This document shows, one piece after another, positions 12,179-23,576 of a DNA stretch of 64,000 bases. Position 1 is the first letter of the stretch. Every line of letters starts with the position of its first letter. Where the stretch lies: positions 119,209,525-119,273,524 of the forward strand of contig NC_134539.1 in assembly GCF_050624435.1 (NCBI RefSeq), read 5' to 3'. The position numbers and the translations under genes were made by a program. Origin of the DNA: Tenrec ecaudatus. Its lineage: Eukaryota; Chordata; Mammalia; Afrosoricida; Tenrecidae. A model generated the notes under the pieces. The model saw only the letters and a program-made list of their open reading frames with translations, did no database searches and was not told where the DNA came from.

Positions 12179-12683
12179 GGTTGGGAGCCGATAGCCATTA
12201 AGACCTTGGCCGCAGACACGTAGCAGAAACTTGGCCGCTTTCTAACAGCAAGGCTTTGTTTCCTGCCCAACTTCGCCCCCACATTCCAAGCTACATGCTC
12301 AGTAGCATGGGCAGTTCCGATAACTGACCTTGTTGCCATTAGTCAAAGTACTGAGCACCCACCATATTAGGAGCATAGTGATAAGTTCACCCGGTAAGCC
12401 TTGATTTGCATGCGGACGTCACCACAGACGTCTTTGATTACTGTTGCGCACCCTTTGTACCTTTTTGGGAACATGTAGCTGATTGGTTGTTACACAGTAT
12501 GCTTCAGTAAAATATGTGCCTCCCACTTCCTTCTCTGTTGTAAATCTATACCCCGAGTTTTGTCAAAATAAACGGGCTTGATCAGCACTTGTCTTGCCCC
12601 ACGTCTCTGTGTCTTTTCTTCCATCCAGGTTCGTCACCCCTCCGGGTCACCACGTGAGGGTCTCGCTGTATGAGACCCCAACA
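12179..12683 (+). mobile_element. Solo LTR, ERVK-like fossil
   Basis: This is a 505-bp solo LTR. It opens with a TTGGGAGCC-type left end, closes with ACCCCAACA, and carries an AATAAA at 12567-12572. The 6-base repeat GCGTTG flanks it at 12173-12178 and 12684-12689. The end sequences and 6-bp duplication fit class II (ERVK/IAP-like) elements. The paralogous site near 43072 is empty, so insertion followed the duplication. No internal region is present. Confidence 0.78.
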
Positions 12684-13180
12684 GCGTTGGAAGGGCAGCA
12701 GGAACAAAGGGGCACCAATGCAGAGGGCAGACCTTGAGGGCCTGCTAGTGGACCGGGTCTGGCAAGCGGGGACGAATGTGATTACCACTCACCTGGGAAG
12801 GTGACTGTTAAGGGAAGTTACAGCGTTGGTTCCCAAAGGGAAGCCTGCTCTGCCCTAGGGTGAGCCGTGTGTCCCAGAGCTCACCTCAGGGTGTCTTACT
12901 GTCGTCTTCACAGGCCTTCCTTCAGGTGACTTGACAGGGTATGTTTGAACAGCCAACCTCTGGGTTAGCAGTCAAGCATGACCTTTGCACCACCCCGGAA
13001 CCTGTGCTGGCTCAGGCATGGAGTAAGCAGGGCAGGAAAGACTGCGTGGCAGGGGCCACAGGAAGGAAGGAGTACATGCAAGAGACCGTTTCAGAGATGG
13101 GCTGTATTTGTCAACGAGTCTGATGTAGGGAGAGAAGAGCCAAGAAGAGAGAGGAGTGAGAGTAGAGTCCAGTGGTGTGG

Positions 13181-13255
13181 AGAGGAGAGGAGAGGAGAGG
13201 AGAGGAGAGGAGAGGAGAGGAGAGGAGAGGAGAGGAGAGGAGAGGAGAGGAGAGG
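13181..13255 (+). repeat. (AGAGG)n microsatellite, 15 units
   Basis: This is a perfect pentamer array in the duplicated intron. The parent copy at 42519-42584 has about 13 units of the complementary motif. Confidence 0.95.
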
Positions 13256-13906
13256 CGATAGATACAGGGAGAGAGAATCCAGGCGAGCAGAAAGCTTGAG
13301 CACGGAGGGGGTGGTCGGCACTGCAGAGGCTGCCAAGGCTTTGATGACTGAGGAGAGGCAAGAGATTTGTCAACAGGACCTGGAGGGTCCTTAGCAGCAT
13401 TAAGGGGGCAGAATGGGGACTAGCGTCCCCAAGGGGTTAAGGAATGAACTTTGGGAAATCGGACGCAGAAAATAAAGATTACTCCCTAGAAAATAAAATG
13501 AGGAAAAAGGAAAGAACACATGAAGATGATTTTCCCATGATTAAGGAAATGTTCTCTCTAGCTGATCCAACTGATGGGTAGCCGAGGGAAGAACCCTAGG
13601 TCGGGATGGGTGTGGGGAAAGGGAGACAATGGGGAGGTGGAGGAAGGTTGGTAGAGCAGGGGCTGGTAGACGGGCGGAGGTAGAGAGTCCTGGTGGAGGA
13701 ATGACCCAGAGACAGGTGGACTTAGAATGGGGGCAGACACAGAGAGATTCCGAGCTAGGGAGCTAATGGTGGCAGGACAGGTGTCGTCCTGCAGTGGCTC
13801 CTGAAGAGAATATTTTTGTCTTTTCATCTCTTCTCCTCTCCCCTCCTGGTCACACTAGTCCCTGGTTGTCTGCTTTCCGGTTCCCTTGCCCAGTGTCTGA
13901 ACTCAC

Positions 13907-13999
13907 CTAGAACACTGAAGGGGTTCTAACCTGAATTTCCTGCACTCCGAGGCTGAGAGTGAGAAGACCCGTAAGTGTGAGGATGCCTCCCAGCTCCAT
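13907..13999 (-). pseudogene. WFDC21 duplicate, exon 1 (dead)
   Basis: On the minus strand this reads MELGGILTLTGLLTLSLGVQ, about 90% identical to WFDC21 exon 1 at 41754. It keeps the same TTCTAG|GTGAG donor. It is 93 rather than 97 bases long. The 4-base loss shifts the frame, so that the TAG next to the donor becomes an in-frame stop. The matching exon 2 copy lies 5.8 kb away on the opposite strand, so the two cannot be joined in one transcript. It is part of an inverted duplicate that runs from about 11262 to 14263. Confidence 0.85.
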
Positions 14000-14263
14000 C
14001 GTGCTCTTGGAAGCCTTCGGTGGGAATGCAGCAGGGTTGAGAACTGAGCAATGTATGCTCTTCTGCACCCAGCCCCCCTCACTGAACCTCAATACAAGGC
14101 AGGGATGGAACTAGGGAAATCTAAATCCTGTCCAGAACCTGAGTTTCTGGTGAACAACAACCATCTCCTCCCAAGTTCCCTAAGCAATTCTCAGAACCAC
14201 GGGAACACACTCCTCTGACCATCAGATAAGACCCCTAAACCAAAGAAGCTTTGAGTCATCCCA

Positions 14264-14615
14264 TGAACCCTTGATAATTTATTTTTTAAATGTTTTTTTC
14301 CTGTCTTCCGCTGTCTGCTGTCTCCCTTCAACCACTTTTCTGTTGTCCATCTCACTGGGAGGCAGTTATATATAGATCAGTGTAACCTGTTCCTGCTTTC
14401 TCTCCCCACCTTCCCTTCCCCTCCTGGTATCACTACTCTCATTATTGGTCTTGAGAGGTTTATCTGTCCAGGACTCCATGTGTTGTGAGCTCTTATCTGT
14501 ACCTGTGTACATGCTTGGTTCCAGCCACATTTGTAAGGTAGAATTAGGGTCATGATAGTGGGGGGGGGAAGCATTAAAGAACTAGAGGAAACTTGTATAT
14601 TTCTGGGTGCTCTAC
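14264..14615 (-). mobile_element. L1 3' end, 5'-truncated
   Basis: Antisense L1 tail containing the GGTAGAATTAGGGTCATGAT block at 14537-14556. It borders the outer edge of duplicate block A. Confidence 0.7.
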
Positions 14616-14619
14616 TTCA

Positions 14620-14722
14620 CCCTGACAGGCTCATCTTTTCTTAATCACTGTTTATATAAAGCACTTTCTTATACACATGAGTGTTATGAATTTGTTTCTC
14701 TAATCTACCCGGACTAACACAT
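14620..14722 (+). repeat. 3' end of the unclassified ~0.5-kb repeat
   Basis: TTTGTTTCTCTAATCTACCC and flanks match 51190-51232. Confidence 0.45.
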
Positions 14723-14899
14723 CTGCAGATAATAATTTTTTATTGATTGTAGCTACATTCAGAAGAGGATGTGAAATGAGGGATATCATTCCTGGCATCA
14801 GATGGAGCTTGACTGAAAGCAGAGAATTCCTGGGAGATAATTATTTGTGTCGTATTGTCTGTGCAAAGGCATTAATCTTTGGAACTGAACAACAGGATC

Positions 14900-14935
14900 A
14901 CACACACACACACACCATCCCTCTCCCTCTCCCTC

Positions 14936-15008
<73 letters not shown>
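14900..15008 (+). repeat. (CA)n and (CT)n microsatellites
   Basis: A short CACACA run at 14900-14914 is followed by about 70 bases of perfect CT repeat (14938-15008). Confidence 0.95.
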
Positions 15009-15014
<6 letters not shown>

Positions 15015-15125
15015 ATTAAGTGGATTCTGATTCAGGGCAATCCTACGGGACAGAGCAGAATTGCTGCAAATCTTTATGGAAGCAAACAGTTTAATCTTGT
15101 TCCCAGTGAGTGGCTGGTGAGTTTG
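15009..15125 (-). mobile_element. AfroSINE fragment
   Basis: Antisense 3' part with a GGCAATCCTACGGGACAGAG segment. Confidence 0.65.
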
Positions 15126-15960
15126 CGATATGCTTAACTGCCCTGTGTTTAACTCACTATTGCCCCAAGGGTGTTTGAAGAAATCCTGGGTGCTTTCCCA
15201 TTTGGACATCCATGCATCTGGGTTGTACTCTTTCGGCATACTTGCTCCATCTGTGTGCTCAATAAATAATGCAGAAACTGGCGATATGGAGAAGGGTGTG
15301 GCATCAGGACTGGGGGGAGACTCCTGAACAGCTCGCAATGTGCACATGACACAACCTTGCTTGCTGGAAGTGAGGAGGCCTGGGAGCCTTTGTTGATGAA
15401 GATCAAAGACGTTGTTAAGGGTTTCCTTTTATTTGAACCCATATCCCGGGAAACAGCATGAAGGCATCAAATGATGTATTGCCTTGGGCACCTCTGCTGT
15501 GAAAGCTCTCTTCACAGAGGTGCAAAGCAAAGTGAGGATGTCCCTCTGAGAACGAAGGTGGACCTGGCTCCACCGTGATGTTCTGACACCTTCTAGCGTG
15601 CAGTCAGCGCACAGTGTCAGGCGACCAGGGAGAACGGCTGCCGTTGAGCTCTGGTGCTGGTGAAGCATATGGAGGGCACCGTGCCATCTTGGTAGAAAGA
15701 CACCAGACTGCTCCGTACGAGGGAGCATAGTGAGACGTCTTCTCGTGTCCTTTGAACATGCTATCAGGAGGGACAAGTCCCTGGAGAAAGACCTTATCCT
15801 GGTAGAGTGGGGGGTCAGCAGAGGAGAGGAAGACCCTCTCTAGGGTGGATCATCACAGTGGCCGCAACAAGGGACTCAGACCCAGCATGATAGTGAGCGT
15901 GGGGCGGGACCAGTTGGAGTTCATCCTGCTATACATAGGGCTGTTATGAACCAGAACCAA
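15126..15960 (+). mobile_element. RTE (BovB-like) LINE, 3' part
   Basis: Degraded coding sequence includes ATCAGGAGGGACAAGTCCCT (the RRDQSLE region of RTE ORFs, compare 48284 in antisense). It ends CATAGGGCTGTTATGAACCA, the tail that AfroSINEs share, which fits RTE-driven mobilisation of the SINEs. Confidence 0.65.
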
Positions 15961-16454
15961 ATCCTTCACCTAGAAACACACCCATCATGTACATTTCCAG
16001 AAACCAATAGTGGGATCAAGATGCGACTTTCACTTACAACCCTCAGAGGTCACCTGCAATCAAATTAATGAACGAGGAGCCATTTCCCCCCAAACATAAT
16101 CACTTCAGGGCAGAAGTGGAAATGCCTCTACAAAGCCACGTAAAACTCTACCACCCAAGGGTCGAGGTCACCCTCCTGAAGTTGGGCATCCAGTCCTTCC
16201 AGGACAAGGCCTTGCCTTTGAATGGGACATCTCCATACCTGCTCCTCCCTCCGCTCCTTCCAAGTCTCTCCCCAATAGAAGCTGCGGCAACAGGCCTGCG
16301 CTGTGCTCCACAGCCATTTCATTTCATTTGTTTGTCCAAAAGTATACTCACAAAACCCCCCAAGAAAGTAGTCTTATGCCTGTTTCTTTGCTTTGGAGAT
16401 TTAAATAAGGAAGGAGGCAAGGAATAATGTATCAAAATAAACAAAAAACCTCAT

Positions 16455-16645
16455 CTTCACCTTCACTGTATCAGTTCCAACTTATAGCGACCCGAGGGGA
16501 CAGAGGAGAATTGCCCTTCTGGGGTTTCTGAGACTAAAATTTTACAGGAGTAGACAGCCTTATCTTACTCCCGTGGAGTGCGTAGAGGATTCAATCCACG
16601 GACTGTGGGGGCATGTGCCATCCCCCACCACTAATCACGGGTACG
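16455..16645 (-). mobile_element. AfroSINE
   Basis: Antisense copy with TCCAACTTATAGCGACCCGA and a TTACTCCCGTGGAGTG core. Confidence 0.65.
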
Positions 16646-16699
16646 AAAGGCACAACTGTATGGTTGAGATATGTAAATATTATGCTAAAGTCATCAAGA

Positions 16700-17380
16700 G
16701 CATGAGAGAGGAGAGATAGGAATAATGGAGTCAGACACATATCCTGGTAGCTTGCTCACCTCAGCCCCGCTTGGTGGTCCACATGGAGAGAGGGGGAAGG
16801 GAAGGAGGACAAGGGAAAGGGCACACTGGAGTGAGGATGGGAGAGGAGAGGGAGCTGAGGGGAGGCCAAGAGGGGAGAAGTCCAAGCAAGACAGCTGTTT
16901 ATTGCTCACCCAAGTATATATATCTTTGGGGGGGGAGGGCGCATGCAAACGCCCTAATTACAGGTAAAGACATACCTCACACTATAGGTTATACAGCAAT
17001 GTGAAGGGGACAATCAAGGGACATACACACAATAGGAAGAGCAGGGATTGGGGGCACACATGTCACAAGAAAGGCGGATCCTCCATTGAGGATGGCAGCC
17101 TAACTTTGGATGTCACTGACCAGGTTTGACCTGTTCTCTGGATCTCCATAGAACCATTATCAGTAGGTGTAATCCCCACCTAAGGAAGCCAAGTCAATGG
17201 TCACAAATCTTTAGGGAGAAGTGGCCCATTGTCCTTATCAGCAGGGGGGAGGCCAGGAGGGGAAGAGTCTGGGGGGGATGGGAAGGGCCTCCTCCCCCAG
17301 GGAGTACAAAGGACAGACTCTGGGGCCAAAGCATGGTACCCTATTGGACCTGACTGAAGGACATGCCTAGAGACCAGACC
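16700..17380 (-). mobile_element. Probable solo LTR fossil, family unassigned
   Basis: Read on the minus strand this block has LTR-like make-up, with a GAGCAATAAACAGC poly(A) signal region near 16897 and pyrimidine-rich sequence after it. It shares the CCCTAATTACAGGTAA segment (16954-16969) with a second block near 50368. It ends where L1 3'UTR sequence begins. The ends are approximate and no coding region is seen. Confidence 0.5.
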
Positions 17381-17382
17381 TA

Positions 17383-17778
17383 TTTACAGGTTTTTCTTTC
17401 CTTTAAAATTTCTTTTCTTTTAATTAATTTATTCTTCTATGGGTAACTGGTTTCCTTTTTTGTTGTCATCCGCTGTGTTCTCACTCATCGCTTATCTTGC
17501 TATGACTTGATTTTTGGTGCATATTACTTATCTCTACAGATCTATCGAGATAAGGTAGACTGGATGAATAGTGTGGAGGAGAAAACAATGGGACCAATGG
17601 TTCAGGGGGGACATGGGAGAGGGGGCAGGAGGGGGTAAGGAGGTGGTGCTGACCAACCCAGGGACAGGGGAGCAATAAGTGATCCAAAATCAGTAGCGAG
17701 GAGGGTATGAGTGGCCTGGTAGGGATTCAGCAAGGGCAAGATAACTGAGAGAAATTACTGAAACCCAAATGAAGGCTG
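17383..17778 (+). mobile_element. L1 3'UTR fragment
   Basis: It matches 18965-19330 in the neighbouring copy, including the GATAAGGTAGACTGGATGAA region. It is cut off by the next L1. Confidence 0.65.
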
Positions 17779-20697
17779 AGCACTATGGAAATCAATCTGG
17801 CGATATCTAAAACAGATGGAAATAGTTACCATATGACCCAGCAGTCCCCTTACTGGGCATATACCCAGAAGAGGCAACAAACAAACCTAGGCCAGACATC
17901 TGCGCTCCAATGTTCATTGCGGCACAGTTCACAATTGCAAGGAGCTGGAAGCAACCCAAGTTTCCATCAACTGACGATTGGATTAAAAAACTGTGGTACA
18001 TACATACAATGGAGTACTACGCATCATTAAAAAGCAGTGATGAACGTATGAGGCACATAGCGGCATGGCAGGAACTGGAGGAAATCATGCTAAGTGAAGT
18101 AAGTCAGGCACAAAAGGACAAGTACAACATGAGGCTGCTGAGGTACGTATTAAAAAAATGCAAAAGGGGCATAAGAAAAAAGGTACTGTATACAAACATT
18201 TTTGGGGTGAGGACTGTGTAGTATGGCAGAGACCAGATCAAATCCAGGGATGCACATGGTAGACAACTGGGGAGGAGGTGGAGAAAGGAAAAAAAAGGAT
18301 GAATATAAGGAAGAAAAGGGGAGCAGGGGGCATGGGGCGCTAACCCACCCAAGGGGAGAGTATTATTTATATCTCCACAGGGAGAGAGAGACCAGAGTTC
18401 AACCCAGTCCCTCAAGGTGTGAATGCAACATTCTAGCGTGGAGTAGGGAACCAGTGGAGAGGTCTGCGAGGCTGAACCCCATACCAAATATCAAGTGGAT
18501 GCCTGCCCCTCCCCCCAGAAGAATTTGTTTCAAAGGACGACATTGCATCTGCAGCTCCGGGAGAGGGACATATCTGATCAGAGCACACGGGAGCAGATGA
18601 AGGGGGAGGAAGAGAGAGTGGAGAACAGCCTGGCCCACCAGGTCGTGAGGATGATGTTCCTGATTAGAGCAGCCAATCCACAGAGAGGACCACATGGCTG
18701 GCCCCATTATGAGACATGACACTCCTCACTGACCCATGGCCCTGCAGGGGACAGCACCAGAGACACAGTGTAGGAATTGCGCCTGACCTGATCCCACCAC
18801 ACCGAGGCAAAGCACTGGAGGAGTGCAGCAGAACAGCACGGGAATGGAGCGGCAAGGTCCCCAGGGAATGATGAAAGTGGACCTTGGGGCCAGGGCGAGG
18901 TGCCACAACAGACTGGACTGGAAAACACTCCTAAAAGCCAACAAACAATCCATGAACTAACTACAAGCTTTTCTTTCTTGATGTGTTTTGTTTTGTTCTT
19001 TGTCAGTGGTTTGTTGTTGTTGTTTTGTTGTATAGTGTAGCTTTGTGTTGCTCTGTCTTGTTTTTGTGCATGTTATTATCTCCGCATGTCTGTCTAAATA
19101 AGATAGGCTGGATGAACTATCTGGAGGAAAAACAACAGGACCGACAGTTCCGGGGGGACATGTGATAGGGGGAGGTGGGGGGTAAGGAAGTGGTGTTAAC
19201 AAACCCAGGGACAAGGGAACAACAAGGGATCCAAATTGGTGGTGAGGTGGGACTGGCAGGCCTAGTAGGGCACGATGAAGGATAAGGTAACGAAGAGGTA
19301 TAGCTGTAACCCAGGTGGGACGGAGCATGATAGTAGGACAAGAGGAAAGTCAAGGGAAATAGAGGAAAGAGCTAGGAGGCACAGGGCATTTATAGAGGTC
19401 TAGACAAAGACATTTACATATGCAAATATATATATATGAGGATGGAGAGATAGATCTATGTGCCTATATTTATAGGTTTACTATTAAGGTGGCAGGCAGA
19501 CCTTGGGCCTCTACTTAAGCACTCCCTCAATGCATGAATACTTTCTTCTATTAAAATGGCATTCTATGATGCTTACCCTCCTGACATAACTGCTTAAGCC
19601 AAAGCGGGTGAATAAGCAAATGTGGTGAAGAAAGCTGATGGTGCCCGGTTATCAAAAGAGATAGCGTTTGGGGTCTTAAAGGCTTGAAGGTAAACAAGCA
19701 GCCACCTAGCTCAGAAGCAACAAAGCCAACATGGAAGATCATACCAGCCTGTGTCATCATGAGATTCCAAAGGGATCAGTTATCAAGCATCAAAGAACAA
19801 AAAATCATATCATTGGGTGCACACCTCCATAATACGATCGCCGAGGACCAATGGGTGCATAAGCAAATGTGGCGAAGAAAGCTGATGGTGCCCTGCTATC
19901 AAAAGAGATAGTGTCTGGGGTCTTAAAGGCTTGAAGGTAAACAAGCAGCCATCTAGCTCAGAAGCAACAAAGCCCGCATGGAAGAAGCACACCAGCCTGT
20001 GCGATCACAAGTTTTCAAAGAGATCAGGTATAAGGCATTATCAGAAAAGAAAAAAAATCTTACCATAGTGAATGAAGGGGGAAGTTCAGAGTGGAGACCC
20101 AAAGCCCATTTGTCAGCCACTGAAGATCCCACTTGCAGAGGGGACTAGGGGAGGAGATGAGTCAGCAGGGTGCGATGTAGCATTGATGAATACAGCTTTC
20201 CTCCAGATCCTAAATGCTTCCCCCACCACCACCAACTATCATGATCCAAATTCTACTTTGCAAGTCTGGATAGAGCAGAGGATGTACACTGGTGCTGATA
20301 GGAGCTGGAGACACAGGCAGATGATACCTTCAGGACCAGGGGTGTGAGTGGCTATACTGGGAGGGTAGAGGGTGAGGGGGCTTGAAAGAGGGAACTGAAT
20401 ACAAGGATCTACATGTGACCTCCTCCATGGGGGTGGACAACAAAAAAGGGGGTGAAGGGAGACGCTGGACAGGGCAAGATATGACAAAATAACAATTAAT
20501 AAATTATCAAGGCTCATGAGGGAGGGGGAAGCGGGTAGGGAGGGGAAAAAGAGGACTTAATGCAAAGGGCTTAAGTGGAGAGCAAATGCCTTGAAAATGA
20601 TGAGGGCAATAAATGTACAAATGCGCTTTATACAATAGATGTATGTATGGATTGTGACAAGAGTTGTATGAGTCACAAATAAAATGTTTAAAAGAAA
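17779..20697 (+). mobile_element. L1 3' end with ORF2 C-terminus and long 3'UTR
   Basis: It starts in the ORF2 C-terminal region (ACCCAGCAGTCCCCTTACTG, then AATGTTCATTGCGGCACAGT and GGAGTACTACGCATCATTAA). From about 18222 it continues through a 2.4-kb 3'UTR to an AATAAAATG tail at 20681. Two copies of the 247-bp 3'UTR unit begin at 19637 and 19884. ORF2 remnants carry stops and the element is dead. Confidence 0.8.
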
Positions 20698-21660
20698 TGA
20701 AGGCTTAGCATGAGAGTGGGACAAGAGGAAAGTAAAAGGAAATAGAGGATAAGACTAGGTGAAGAAGCACACCGGCCAGTGCGATCACGAGGTGCCAAGG
20801 GTCCAGGTATAAGGCATCATGCAAAAAAAAAGATATAAGTGTGTGTATGTATGTATATATATGTGTATATGTATATGTATATATATACCATATTAAATGA
20901 AGGGGGAAGTGCAGAGTGGAGACCCAAGGCCCAAGTGTCGGCCAATGGAGATCCCCTCATAGAGGGGTTTAGGCGAGGAGATGGGTTAATTAGGGTGCGA
21001 GGTAGTACCGATGATGAACACAGCTTTCCCCCAGATCCTGGATGCTTCCTCCCCCCAACTACCATGATCCGAATTCTACCTTGCAGGCCTGGATAGGACA
21101 GAGGCTGTACACTGGTATATATGAGGGCTGGAGGTACAGGGAATCCAGGGTGGATGATACCTTCAGGACCAAGGGTGTGAGGGACGATGCTGGGAGAGTG
21201 GAGGGTGAGTGGGTTGGAAAGGGGGAACTGATTACAAGGATCCACACGTGACCTCTTCCCTGGGAGAGGGACAGCAGAGAAGGAGGGAAGGGAGACTCCG
21301 GATAGGGCAAGATATGACAAAATAACGATGTATAAATTACCAAGGGCACATGAGGGAGGGGGGAAAGGGGAGGGAGGGGGAAAAAAAAGAGGACCTGATG
21401 CAAGGGGCTTAAGTGGAGAGCAAATGCCTTGAGAATGATTGGGGCAGGGAATGTATGGATGTGCTTTATACAATTGATGTATGTATATGTATGGATGGTG
21501 ATAAGAGTTGTATGAGTCCTTAATAAAATGTAAAAATAGAAAAGAGGAGAAAAAAATGATTAGGGCAAAGACTGTACAGATGTGCTTTATACAATTGATG
21601 TATGTATATGTATGAACTATGATAAGGATTGTATGAGCCCCAATAAATTGTTAAAAAAAA
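20698..21660 (+). mobile_element. L1 3' tails, two or more nested copies
   Basis: Successive tails end with AATAAAATG near 21520 and AATAAATTG near 21640. A (TA/TG)n tract lies at 20838-20888. Confidence 0.65.
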
Positions 21661-22985
21661 AAAGACTAGGTGACAAAGGGTATTTATAGAGGTCTAAAGA
21701 CTGGAATGTGCATATGTAAATATATTAATATGAGTGTAGGGAAACTGATCTATGTGCATATATTTATAGGTTTAGTATTAAGGCAGCACATGGACACTGG
21801 GCCTCCACTCAAGCACTTACTCAATGCAAGAACACATTGTTCTATTAAACTGGCATCCCAGGATGCACATCTTCCTGACACAATTGGTGAAGAAAAATGT
21901 GTGCATAAGCAAAAGTGGTGAAGAAAGTTGATGGTGCCCAGCTACCAAAAGATATAGCATCTGGGGTCTTAAAGGCTTGAAGATAAACAAGCGGCCATCT
22001 AGCTCAGAAGCATCAAAGCACACATGGAAGCAGCACACCAACCTGTCTGACCACAGGTGCAGAAGGGACCAGTTAACAGTCATCAAAGAACTAAAAATCT
22101 TGTCAGTGGGTGTCCACCTCCCTGATACAATCAATGAAGACAAACGTGTACATAAGCAAATGTGGTGAAGAAAGCTGATTGGGCACAGCTATTAAAAGAT
22201 GTAGCGTCTGGGGTCTTAAAGGCTCGAAGATAAACAAGTGGCCATCTAGTTCAGAAGCAACAAGGCCCACAAACACCAGCCTGTGCAACCACGAGCTGTT
22301 GAAGGGATCTGGTATCAAGCATCAAGGAACAAAACATCATATCATTGTAAATGTGAGTGCAGAGTGGAGACTCAAAGCCAATTGGTAGCCAACCGGATAC
22401 CTCCTTACTAAAGGATTGTGGGGATGAGATGAGCCAGTCAGGGTGCAAGGTATCAACGATGAAACATATAACTTTCCTCTAGTTCTTAAATGCTTCCCCC
22501 ACCCCCACCCCATCATGATCCCAATTGTACCTTACAAATCTGGCTAGACCAGAGGATGTACATCAGTACAGATAGCAACTGGAAACACAGGGAATCCAAG
22601 ATAGATGACTCCGTTAGTACCAGTGGTAAGAGTGGCAATGCCTGGAGGGTGGAGAAAATGTGGGGTAGAAAGAGGGAACTGAATACACGAATCTATGTAT
22701 AGACTCCTCCCTGGGGCATGGACAGCAGAGGAGAAGGCGGGGGAGACGTCAGCCAGTGTAGCATATGACAAAATAATAATTATATATCAAAGACGAAGGG
22801 CTCATGAGGTAGGGGGGAGTGAGGAGGGAGAGAGGAAATGAGCAGCAGATATTAAGCGTTCAAGTAGAAGACAAATGTTTTGAGAATGATGATGGCAACA
22901 AATGTGCATATGTTCTTGACACAATGGATGTGTGTATAGATTGTGATAAAAATAGTGCAAGCCCCCAACAAAATGATTAACAAAG
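21661..22985 (+). mobile_element. L1 3'UTR copy with doubled 247-bp unit
   Basis: Anchors at 21930 and 22177 mark two direct copies 247 bases apart, the same spacing as in 17779-20697. The tail ends ACAAAATGATTAAC at about 22982. Confidence 0.75.
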
Positions 22986-23009
22986 TTGTTTGTGCTGCCC
23001 AAGAGTCTA

Positions 23010-23195
23010 TTCATATTAGAGCTGTTGTTGTGTGCCATCGAGTCGCTCCCAATTCCTAGTGACTGTGACAAGGCTGAGTCAGCATCGCCTTGGTAGCAAT
23101 GGGTTTTGTTGGTTTGGGCAGCTGGAAAGGAGCTGATTGCCTGGTCTTCTCCTGCACAGTTGCTAATGAGTTGTAACCATATACTCTTCACCTGA
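23010..23195 (-). mobile_element. AfroSINE, diverged
   Basis: GTTGTGTGCCATCGAGTCGC followed by TAGTGACTGTGAC is the antisense SINE tail. The remainder is diverged. Confidence 0.6.
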
Positions 23196-23289
23196 GAAGT
23201 TAGCATTGAACTAACCCCTATCCGGCAATTCCATTTGCCCCAAATACAGAAGAAAACCACAAAGAAACTATCTATACTTGTTACACAAT

Positions 23290-23295
23290 TTTATT
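23290..23295 (-). promoter_or_regulatory. Poly(A) signal of the CCL4-like pseudogene
   Basis: AATAAA on the minus strand lies about 280 bases past the stop codon, after an A/T-rich 3'UTR with ATTTA-type motifs, as usual for unstable chemokine mRNAs. Confidence 0.5.
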
Positions 23296-23576
23296 TGTTT
23301 GGTCTTTGTGCAAACACATGGAGTCTATCAACAGGACGGAGGTACCTGAAATAGCAGATAAAGCATAGTGGTGTACCATCCCCATGGGACACGTGGGAGT
23401 CAGTAAAACAGACATAAATAATCCAAATGTCACCAATTAAAATAACACATAAAGATTAAATTAAGAGAACGAATAGGGCATGGTGAGAGGAATCCTGAGT
23501 GTGGAGAGGATGTGGCTCACGGAGCAATGCCTGGGCTTGCGTGTCCTTCTTTGGAGATGAGCTCCTCTCGGCGGAC

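Larger units (their letters stand above)
11262..14263 (-). repeat. Inverted duplicate block A of the WFDC21 locus
   Basis: This block matches 41496-43975 in reverse complement. It covers the upstream region, exon 1, the pentamer repeat, unique intron sequence and an old AfroSINE. Divergence is roughly 10% by eye. Differences include a solo LTR found only here (12179-12683) and different pentamer lengths. Both edges abut L1 3'UTR pieces, which suggests L1-associated breakpoints. Confidence 0.85.

Noticed and set aside
12972-13400. Low-complexity frames (SSPLL and RRGEE repeats) on both strands
   Set aside because: They are translations of the pentamer microsatellite.
14743-15347. Frames with poly-SL or poly-RE tracts
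   Set aside because: They are translations of the CT microsatellite.
20838-20888. Regulatory TATA cluster
   Set aside because: It is a (TA/TG)n simple repeat within L1 tails with no gene nearby.
20817-21473. 218-residue open frame on the minus strand
   Set aside because: It is antisense to L1 3'UTR sequence. Similar frames recur in other copies and carry no domain.
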